From a virus, in IMG/VR virus record IMGVR_UViG_3300022926_000156, positions 1 through 20,423 of that record: 20,423 bases of DNA; one strand, written 5' to 3'. Position numbers and translations under genes: made by a program. How positions within the stretch are numbered: the stretch's first letter is position 1; each line of letters starts with the position of its first letter. The notes beneath the pieces were generated by a model. The model saw nothing but the letters and a program-made list of their open reading frames with translations, was not told the DNA's origin and ran no database searches. Shown here piece by piece: positions 5,596-10,185 of the stretch.

Positions 5596-5667
5596 TTACT
5601 TATTGCATACATACATTGTTACTTCAAAGCCGAAGCGCATTTCTGTTGCTGATGGTGTTGTCCACAT
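5596..5667 (-). CDS. pqqA: PqqA, pyrroloquinoline quinone precursor peptide
   Basis: A 23-residue peptide: MWTTPSATEMR, then FGFEVTMY, then VCNK. PqqA is the ribosomally made substrate for PQQ. The radical-SAM enzyme PqqE, with chaperone PqqD, joins Glu and Tyr of the E-x3-Y motif, here E15 and Y19; proteases and PqqB/PqqC finish the cofactor. The N-terminal MWT-P, the RFGFEVTMY core and the N-K ending match the 23-residue betaproteobacterial type, and the length is exactly normal. ATG at 5667 has AAGGAG 7 bases upstream, and a TATAAT box lies at 5704-5699. It stands alone on the minus strand between two plus-strand gene groups, and no pqqB-E is in the window, so it must depend on host enzymes. 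A methylotroph host using PQQ-dependent methanol dehydrogenase is inferred. Confidence 0.92.
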   Translation of the reverse strand: MWTTPSATEMRFGFEVTMYVCNK

Positions 5668-5698
5668 AGCCAATCTCCTTTCTTCTAGATTTAATGTA

Positions 5699-5704
5699 AT
5701 TATA
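5699..5704 (-). promoter_or_regulatory. -10 box of the pqqA promoter
   Basis: A perfect TATAAT on the minus strand, giving a leader of about 25 bases before the pqqA ATG at 5667. No good -35 hexamer is present at 16-18 bases; TTGTCT occurs only at a 20-base spacing. The promoter may therefore be activator-dependent. Confidence 0.5.
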
Positions 5705-5706
5705 CT

Positions 5707-5726
5707 CTGTATTGCAAGTATTACAG
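5707..5726. promoter_or_regulatory. Near-palindrome upstream of pqqA
   Basis: CTGTA-N10-TACAG, an inverted repeat with 5-base arms lying in the region between the pqqA -10 and its expected -35, and also just upstream of the rightward gene at 5745. It could be an operator for one or both divergent genes. Function is inferred from position only. Confidence 0.3.
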
Positions 5727-5744
5727 ACAAGGTAGGATTAGTTT

Positions 5745-5972
5745 ATGGTAAGTAAAATCTTGAGTTATTTTGTGCTAGTAATTATGATATTGTTAATTAT
5801 TGGTATAGTATTACAGTATTATGTGTCTCTACCACAAGAGCCACAAAAGTTAGTCTGCCATAAAGGTAGATTATTGGCACAGGTTGAAGGTGAAGGAACT
5901 GTTTATACACGCATCAAAAAGTTCTCCTGTGAATATGATAAAAATATGTTAATTATAGAGGAACAATTATGA
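5745..5972 (+). CDS. Small membrane-anchored protein
   Basis: 75 residues. A strongly hydrophobic N-terminal helix (ILSYFVLVIMILLIIGIVLQYYV, about 5-27) is followed by a polar domain with two cysteines (LVCHKGRLLAQVEGEG, KKFSCEYDK). It is probably anchored in the inner membrane with the C-terminal part outside, where the cysteines could pair. Phages often carry short 'CHKG-x-L' proteins of this form, with no known role. ATG at 5745 has AGGA 7 bases upstream. It overlaps the next gene by 4 bases. Confidence 0.65.
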   Translation: MVSKILSYFVLVIMILLIIGIVLQYYVSLPQEPQKLVCHKGRLLAQVEGEGTVYTRIKKFSCEYDKNMLIIEEQL

Positions 5973-6280
5973 TTGATACATTAGCAACACAAGTTGGCGG
6001 TGACCACTATTTAAAGCTAGAGATTCAGCCTTGGGAAGTTATGAGAGCATGGTGTACACCAGAAGAATATCGTGGATATCAAAAGTGTGTCATTATTGCT
6101 TATCTTGCCAGAGAGGGTCTGAAAAATGGCGATGAAGATATTTTAAAAGCTGGTGACCATATGCAAGAGTTAGTTAATTTTATTCAATCTCAACAGAAAG
6201 AAGCAGAAGAAAAGGCAGCAAAAGCATCACCAGTAACACCAGATGAATGGATAGACGACCCATTGCATGACGAAGATTAA
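5969..6280 (+). CDS. DUF3310 protein
   Basis: 103 residues. VGGDHYLKLEIQPWEVMRAW, then YRGYQKCVIIAYLAREGLKNGDEDILKAGDHMQELV, is the defining DUF3310 sequence, a small helical domain frequent in phages, alone or fused to nucleotide kinases. A Glu/Ala/Lys-rich linker and an acidic tail (DEWIDDPLHDED) follow. It is usually annotated as nucleotide kinase-like, but the domain itself has no shown activity. It starts within the upstream gene (4-base overlap) and is followed by the zinc-ribbon-like gene, which begins at 6267 inside it. Confidence 0.8.
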   Translation: MIDTLATQVGGDHYLKLEIQPWEVMRAWCTPEEYRGYQKCVIIAYLAREGLKNGDEDILKAGDHMQELVNFIQSQQKEAEEKAAKASPVTPDEWIDDPLHDED

Positions 6281-6410
6281 GACTTTTGGGCAGGTGTGCC
6301 ACCAATGTAAACAACCTGCTAATACATATGACAAGAAGAAATGGTGGTGTGGTCGAGACTTGTCAGCACACGGAATATGTAAAAATGATAACAAGAAGAA
6401 TAGCGATTGA
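6267..6410 (+). CDS. Small zinc-ribbon-like protein
   Basis: 47 residues: CHQC at 11-14, then WWC at 26-28 and GIC at 36-38, making a four-cysteine treble that could hold one zinc, in a Lys-rich background. ATG at 6267 overlaps the end of the DUF3310 gene by 14 bases. A competing frame covers the same stretch from 6286, but the cysteine spacing and coupled overlap favour this one. Similar tiny CxxC proteins occur in phages as presumed nucleic-acid-binding factors. The role is unknown. Confidence 0.6.
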   Translation: MTKIKTFGQVCHQCKQPANTYDKKKWWCGRDLSAHGICKNDNKKNSD

Positions 6411-6543
6411 GGGTGAATGGTTCACTATTCAAATACATAAACACGAAGATGGAGATATAAGATTAGAGATGGTGCATGATGTAAAAGGTAAGTTTTATAA
6501 AATGTATCCTGATAATTTAATTAAGGAGAGCGAAGATGGATAA
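6385..6543 (+). CDS. Small hypothetical protein
   Basis: 52 residues from ATG at 6385: MITRRIAIEGEWFTIQIHKH, acidic turns, then DVKGKFYKMYPDNLIKESEDG. The frame continues upstream to 6286, but that part overlaps the zinc-ribbon-like gene and reads as a shadow of it. It is a mixed strand/helix peptide with no recognised family. It ends just past the start of the next gene (6536, 8-base overlap). Confidence 0.5.
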   Translation: MITRRIAIEGEWFTIQIHKHEDGDIRLEMVHDVKGKFYKMYPDNLIKESEDG

Positions 6544-6691
6544 AGAATACATATGGGTATTAGTTATATCAGCTGTAATTTATTTTATGATAGCTGATGC
6601 TTATGCAAATGATACAGTCACCATATTAGAACCAGATGGAACAATACAAATATGTAAAGTAACAGAAAGTGGTGTGATTGTATGCCTATGA
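6536..6691 (+). CDS. Small exported protein with signal peptide
   Basis: 51 residues. A short charged start (MDKEYIW) leads to a hydrophobic helix (VLVISAVIYFMI) and then ADAYA-ND, a good signal peptidase I site after residue 24. The mature part is only about 27 residues (TVTILEPDGTIQICKVTESG, ending in VCL) with two cysteines that could form one disulfide. ATG at 6536 has AAGGAG upstream. The next gene begins inside its end (10-base overlap). A periplasmic peptide of this form is recurrent in phages; the role is unknown. Confidence 0.65.
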   Translation: MDKEYIWVLVISAVIYFMIADAYANDTVTILEPDGTIQICKVTESGVIVCL

Positions 6692-7080
6692 AGAATCCTA
6701 AAGCAGAACACGTTGACTTTGGTATATTTGAAGGACTAATCCCAGAGAACCCTAAATGGTCTGCATCTAATATAGATATGTGCTATCACCGGTCTAGTAA
6801 GGATAGAATACGAGATAGTTTTTTGATTGTGGAATGGAAGCATCCAGATGAAAGAGATATGTTAGATGGGCAAAAGTATTTATTAAAGGCGCTATCTAGT
6901 TTACCTAATACAATTGTGTTGTTGGTTATTGGCTATTCAAAGCCAGGTGATGCACGAGTAGACAAAATATATAAAGTGCATAAAAATGGACTAACAGAAC
7001 AAACAATAGCGGAAGACCAAACCGGCATAGATAAGCTAAAATCGTTGCTAACCATTTGGTACGATTGGGCTTCAAAATAA
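6682..7080 (+). CDS. Putative PD-(D/E)XK-fold protein
   Basis: 132 residues. SASNIDMCYHRSS followed by SFLIVEWKHPDE resembles the D...(D/E)-x-K active-site pair (D32, E51, K53) of PD-(D/E)XK nucleases. After it come a helix (DGQKYLLKALSSL), a strand (TIVLLVIGYS) and a Trp-rich end. The helix-strand order after the E-x-K also fits. This could be a phage recombination endonuclease, but the protein is small and the match is by motif alone. Start at 6682 (ATGCCTATG); a second ATG at 6688 is possible. It is the last gene of the rightward group and abuts the convergent late operon. Confidence 0.45.
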   Translation: MPMKNPKAEHVDFGIFEGLIPENPKWSASNIDMCYHRSSKDRIRDSFLIVEWKHPDERDMLDGQKYLLKALSSLPNTIVLLVIGYSKPGDARVDKIYKVHKNGLTEQTIAEDQTGIDKLKSLLTIWYDWASK

Positions 7081-7281
7081 TTATCCTTTTCTATTATCCC
7101 ATATTAGCGTAAGCCAATACTTTAACTTCTCTACACGTTGTTCATCTTTTAGTTTGTTTAACCATGCACGTCTTTGCATAAGCGGTTTCTTGGATAGATT
7201 GAGTGCTTCGCAATATCTTTGGTACTCTTGTGAATGATTGTCGGTCTGTGTGCCGTCAGGCAGTTCAATTGTCTTCTTCAA
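7081..7281 (-). CDS. Small hypothetical protein (last gene of late operon)
   Basis: 66 residues from TTG at 7281, overlapping the previous gene by 17 bases. It is basic and Trp-rich in the C-terminal half (RRAWLNKLKDEQ, KLKYWLTLIWDNRKG), with ELPDGTQ at the N-terminus. The 'Y-x-RYCEALNL...R-x-WL' pattern recurs in short phage proteins near lysis or packaging genes, without a function. The weak ribosome binding site leaves the start uncertain. It ends one base from the convergent plus-strand gene. Confidence 0.6.
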   Translation of the reverse strand: MKKTIELPDGTQTDNHSQEYQRYCEALNLSKKPLMQRRAWLNKLKDEQRVEKLKYWLTLIWDNRKG

Positions 7282-7429
7282 GGTATATGCTGTCTACTAT
7301 AATCTCTAATGTAAATATGTTCCCATCTGGAGCTGCTAGTGTCATAATAAGTGTGTCTTCACCATAAACGATTTGGCAATCTTCTATGACGCAATCCTCA
7401 ATCTTACGAGCAATCTTATTAATATCCAT
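7265..7429 (-). CDS. Small hypothetical acidic protein
   Basis: 54 residues: MDINKIARKIEDCVIEDCQI, then alternating strands (TLIMTLAAPDGNIFTLEIIV) and an acidic end. ATG at 7429 overlaps the stop of the upstream gene (TGATG), which supports it. Its general form, an N-terminal helix then strands, resembles the adjacent protein at 7429-7617; both may be related beta-sheet modules. Function unknown. Confidence 0.6.
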   Translation of the reverse strand: MDINKIARKIEDCVIEDCQIVYGEDTLIMTLAAPDGNIFTLEIIVDSIYLEEDN

Positions 7430-7617
7430 CAGTGAAATTCCAAATCCTTAGGTAAGGCAAAATATAAATTCATACTATCACCTGTGATAACAAATGACTC
7501 TTGGTTTGTGAATGTAATTTTTAATAAGGCTTCTGATTCGTCTTCAATAAACTCAATATTGTCGACTGTTTGGTTCTTAAAAGAATTAAGAAATTCTAGG
7601 GAATCGTTTTGTTCCAT
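7429..7617 (-). CDS. Small hypothetical acidic protein
   Basis: 62 residues. It has an acidic helix (SLEFLNSFKNQTVDNIEFIED), then strands ALLKITFTNQESFVITGDS and a final LYFALPKDLEFH. ATG at 7617 lies inside the end of the metallophosphoesterase gene (22-base overlap). The 'L-x-I-x-F-T-x-x-x-S-F-x-I-x-G-D-S' two-strand pattern is typical of small phage proteins with no assigned role. Confidence 0.6.
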   Translation of the reverse strand: MEQNDSLEFLNSFKNQTVDNIEFIEDESEALLKITFTNQESFVITGDSMNLYFALPKDLEFH

Positions 7618-8297
7618 CGACCATCCTTATCTAAGACCATAGGCATTAATTTAGGCTGTCCATTAATAATCATGCCACATCCTACTATGAAGCGTGATTT
7701 AAAGTTCTTAGCATAGTCAAATGCCATAGACTTCTGATTAATTAAACAACCGACTTGCATACCCCAAATAAGTGCTTCAGGGTTACTAAAATAACCTATA
7801 CTAAACTTTGTATGGAAGTGACCTTGAACTGTATTCATCCCATACTGGGCTGCAACTTTTAAAACATCGGCGGAAATTCCATGCGTAAAGAAACAACGGC
7901 TACCATCTGATAGCGTAATCGTTAAATCATCTACCCATTTCCAACCATTACCAACGCCTAAAAACTCGTTGTAGGACTTTAAATAGTCCTTAGGAAGCCC
8001 ATATTTTAATGCTCGTCTATATACTAAAGATGAGTGATTGGAATGTACTAGGGTCATCCTAGGAAATATCTTCTCTAGTTCTCTTACATAGACTCTAGAG
8101 TTCTTAAGCTCATCACCAGCTGACATTAAATCAGGATTGTGTTCGTGCATAGAGATGGCGTGATGGTCTAACTCATCTCCAATGTTTACAATCATGTCAG
8201 GCTTATATTTCTTTTTTAATGCTTTTAGAAAGTCAAACGCATCTTGATGGTGATATGGTATATGTAAGTCAGAGATGACTAATACTGAATTATTCAT
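7596..8297 (-). CDS. Calcineurin-like metallophosphoesterase
   Basis: 233 residues. All core ligands of the binuclear metal site are present in order: SDLH (D10, H12), NIGDELD (D41), SNHSS (N87, H88), FTHG (H139) and GHFH (H160, H162). It should cleave phosphomono- or diesters; in phages such enzymes may act on nucleotides, nucleic acid ends or signalling molecules, but the substrate cannot be told here. The ATG is at 8297, two bases after the stop of the endolysin gene. Position at the end of the late operon, after lysis genes, is common for accessory enzymes. Confidence 0.85.
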   Translation of the reverse strand: MNNSVLVISDLHIPYHHQDAFDFLKALKKKYKPDMIVNIGDELDHHAISMHEHNPDLMSAGDELKNSRVYVRELEKIFPRMTLVHSNHSSLVYRRALKYGLPKDYLKSYNEFLGVGNGWKWVDDLTITLSDGSRCFFTHGISADVLKVAAQYGMNTVQGHFHTKFSIGYFSNPEALIWGMQVGCLINQKSMAFDYAKNFKSRFIVGCGMIINGQPKLMPMVLDKDGRWNKTIP

Positions 8298-8299
8298 AA

Positions 8300-8728
8300 T
8301 TAACTAAAAAGTCTTGTACCTTTTTTATCTATTATTAACGCTTCCTTGCGTGGTTTATCAGGATGAAAAGATAAATGTACCCATCTGTCATATTCTAATA
8401 TAACTTGGTCATAGTTAATATCTGCATCAACTATAGCACTAACAATACTGCGAGGGTTACCATAACTAGGACTAATGAAGTCAACCGCCAAACCTTTCGT
8501 GTGGCTAGAAGTTCGCTTGCTTCCCAAAAAATCATTAAGAGCATGACAACGGAAACCACTATTAATAAGCATAGGATGAGATAATAAAGTTCGTACATTT
8601 TCTAATTCTTTCGCTAAAAAAGTTAAGTTATCTATAATTTCAACTGTAGGTGTATTGTCTATATTTAGACGAGCAGCTGTATTAGAATGAGTGAGTTCTT
8701 CTAAACTAAAATGTGGAGATAGTTTCAT
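8300..8728 (-). CDS. Endolysin, M15 peptidase family
   Basis: 142 residues. HFSLEELTHS at the start, SGFRCHALND, SHTKGLAVDF (H76, D83) and RWVHLSF (H118) form the zinc-binding H-x6-D...H set of M15A peptidases. These cut peptide cross-links in peptidoglycan. There is no signal peptide, so release to the cell wall would need a holin, and two holin-like proteins are encoded immediately upstream (8725-9428). ATG at 8728 overlaps the preceding gene by 4 bases. This is a single-domain lysin of normal size. Confidence 0.88.
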   Translation of the reverse strand: MKLSPHFSLEELTHSNTAARLNIDNTPTVEIIDNLTFLAKELENVRTLLSHPMLINSGFRCHALNDFLGSKRTSSHTKGLAVDFISPSYGNPRSIVSAIVDADINYDQVILEYDRWVHLSFHPDKPRKEALIIDKKGTRLFS

Positions 8729-9090
8729 TTCTTCCTCGCTGATTCAAACAATCCTCCGCCAAAATAAAAACCAACAATTGCTAACATAATTTCACCTAGC
8801 CACATTTCATTAGCAAATGCCTTAGCTTCATTAACGTTATTCATATCTATAATACCATATAATGCGCCAAGAACACCGTTTAGCATGATAAATACAAAGA
8901 CTCCAGAAAACATAATAGCAAGGTATCGCTGTGCTAATTTAAATGGTGCATAAGCTGCTAACAATGCAATCTTTGCATCATTCTTTGCTTTTATTTCTTC
9001 TTCTGTAGAGGTGTGCATATCATCAATAAGTTCTAAACCTTTTTTAATCACATCACCACTACCTAGTATCTTTGCTAATATACCTATCAT
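8725..9090 (-). CDS. Holin-like membrane protein (GTA-holin/3TM type)
   Basis: 121 residues. An N-terminal amphipathic helix (LGSGDVIKKGLELIDDMHTS) and a Lys/Ala-rich coil lead to two strong membrane segments, about 56-80 (YLAIMFSGVFVFIMLNGVLGALYGII) and about 97-115 (EIMLAIVGFYFGGGLFESA), ending in RKK. This matches the layout of the 3TM holin family found in gene transfer agents and marine phages. It should form the membrane lesion that releases the endolysin. ATG at 9090 overlaps the upstream gene by 4 bases. Confidence 0.65.
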   Translation of the reverse strand: MIGILAKILGSGDVIKKGLELIDDMHTSTEEEIKAKNDAKIALLAAYAPFKLAQRYLAIMFSGVFVFIMLNGVLGALYGIIDMNNVNEAKAFANEMWLGEIMLAIVGFYFGGGLFESARKK

Positions 9091-9428
9091 TTATATCCCT
9101 TTATATGACTTAAACATATACATAATAATCCTGCACCAATACCTGTAACAATAGCTTCTGTTGTTACTCCACCAAATCCAGAAGGGTGTGCAATTAAATC
9201 TGCTACAGCAGTAAATATACCTATAACTCCTGCCATAACATATTGGTTATGTGTTAAATCTTCTTTATGTAACTTGATTAATAATATAGTTGCTAAAGAT
9301 GCAATTAATCCAACTTGTAATGCTTTTTCCCAATGACCCAAAGATATTGCTAACACATTTCCTTGTGTCATCATTACCATACATGAAGTCGTTGACTCTA
9401 AAAGTCTTTTTAAAAATACTTGTTTCAT
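9087..9428 (-). CDS. Membrane protein, possible second holin or antiholin
   Basis: 113 residues with three hydrophobic segments: about 34-52 (ALQVGLIASLATILLIKL), about 65-80 (VMAGVIGIFTAVADLIA) and about 90-108 (EAIVTGIGAGLLCICLSHI). Gly-rich, with a positive start and end. The topology and its place directly before the 3TM holin and endolysin suggest a holin/antiholin pair. No sequence family is certain. ATG at 9428; the stop overlaps the next start by 4 bases. Confidence 0.55.
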   Translation of the reverse strand: MKQVFLKRLLESTTSCMVMMTQGNVLAISLGHWEKALQVGLIASLATILLIKLHKEDLTHNQYVMAGVIGIFTAVADLIAHPSGFGGVTTEAIVTGIGAGLLCICLSHIKGYK

Positions 9429-9436
9429 GCGAATCC

Positions 9437-9775
9437 TTATATTTCGTTTTCATCAAAACCTAGTTCGTCAGCAATATGTTTGCGTAGTTCTTTAAAACGT
9501 TTATCATGACGTAAATAAGACTTACCATAATAGTGATTAGTCATATGGATAATTTCATGTAATACAGATTTGATAACGCTTGTTAAGAACCGATGTCTTT
9601 GTGGACATACACCTATGGTATCAGGGTCTGGTGTATAAGATGCCATACAATTATCGTCTATAGAAAGTAACTCAAATTCAACTTCATAAGATGGTGGCAA
9701 TCCAACATCTCTTAACACATGAGTTGAGATGAGCATATCGTATATCGATTCTATTGTTTTAATATCGAGCTTCAT
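9437..9775 (-). CDS. SprT-like zinc metalloprotein
   Basis: 112 residues. VLHEIIHMTNHYYG holds the HExxH zinc motif (H73, E74, H77), with a further His at about 90 (LRHDKRFKELRKHIADELG) as a probable third ligand, the arrangement of SprT/Spartan-like domains. Family members cut proteins cross-linked to DNA or act in maturation; here the protein sits among lysis and ejection genes, so its target is open. The ATG overlaps the small membrane gene upstream (ATGGAATGA). No C-terminal zinc ribbon is present, so it is a minimal form. Confidence 0.7.
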   Translation of the reverse strand: MKLDIKTIESIYDMLISTHVLRDVGLPPSYEVEFELLSIDDNCMASYTPDPDTIGVCPQRHRFLTSVIKSVLHEIIHMTNHYYGKSYLRHDKRFKELRKHIADELGFDENEI

Positions 9776-9924
9776 TCCATAATATTATCTAACAGTTTAT
9801 CAATACTAATAATAATTTTTTCTGTCACAGCAGTTAGTGCAAATAGGAAGTAAAAGAAAAAGAACAGTATTGGAACAATAAACAGTTTAAATAATGCAAA
9901 TATAACATCGTATATTATGCTCAA
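9772..9924 (-). CDS. Small hydrophobic membrane protein
   Basis: 50 residues from TTG at 9924, overlapping the stop of the previous gene (TTGA), and ending inside the SprT-like start (ATGA). Two-thirds is hydrophobic (IIYDVIFALFKLFIVPILFFFFYFLFAL in pieces from about 3 to 30), followed by a Lys/Ile helix (ITAV-type into KIIISIDKLLDNIME). It is expected to be a single-pass or hairpin membrane peptide. Its place near lysis genes suggests a lysis accessory, but that is inference. Confidence 0.6.
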   Translation of the reverse strand: MSIIYDVIFALFKLFIVPILFFFFYFLFALTAVTEKIIISIDKLLDNIME

Positions 9925-10127
9925 TGGTCTATCCAGCCTTTTAGTAAAAACGCTATAACACCACCAACAAAAGATGCTATAGCCATACCTACCCAGAATC
10001 CACCTTTGGATTTGTTAGCTAGAGCAAGTAGTTCTTTAATATCCTTCTCCATCTCTGCTTGAGATTGTTTTAGCTGTTGAACTTCTGCCGTCAGATGTCC
10101 TATTTCGTAGGGGTCTATGTCTTTCAT
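9921..10127 (-). CDS. Coiled-coil protein with C-terminal membrane helix
   Basis: 68 residues. A heptad-like helix (IGHLTAEVQQLKQSQAEMEK, then DIKELLALANKSK) leads into a membrane segment (WVGMAIASFVGGVIAFLLKGWI). This is the plan of XhlA/DUF-type phage membrane proteins and of some spanin or holin partners. It is likely in the inner membrane with the coil in the cytoplasm, next to the other lysis genes. ATG at 10127 follows GAGGA (CGAGGAATT). Function is not proven. Confidence 0.6.
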   Translation of the reverse strand: MKDIDPYEIGHLTAEVQQLKQSQAEMEKDIKELLALANKSKGGFWVGMAIASFVGGVIAFLLKGWIDH

Positions 10128-10185
10128 AATTCCTCGGTACGTTGTATAAGTTAATAGGGGGTAGGGTTAGATTGCGCCATATCAT
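10036..10185 (-). CDS. Possible small overlapping protein
   Basis: 49 residues. ATG at 10185 is coupled to the stop of the large upstream gene (ATGA) with AGG 9 bases before. The first 20 residues (MIWRNLTLPPINLYNVPRNY) fill the short gap, and the rest overlaps the coiled-coil gene in another frame. The N-terminal 'LPPINLYN' phrase looks like that of short phage structural or assembly peptides I have seen, which is why it is listed. The basic, low-complexity C-terminal part could be non-coding coincidence. Confidence 0.3.
   Translation of the reverse strand: MIWRNLTLPPINLYNVPRNYERHRPLRNRTSDGRSSTAKTISSRDGEGY

Noticed and set aside
5734-5739. TAGGAT as a -10 box for the gene at 5745
   Set aside because: It overlaps the ribosome binding site AGGA, leaving no leader, and the matching TTGCAA is only 15 bases away.
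5745-5972. Considered whether the membrane protein next to pqqA is a PQQ enzyme or PQQ transporter
   Set aside because: 75 residues with one helix and two cysteines do not fit any Pqq protein; it resembles generic small phage membrane proteins.
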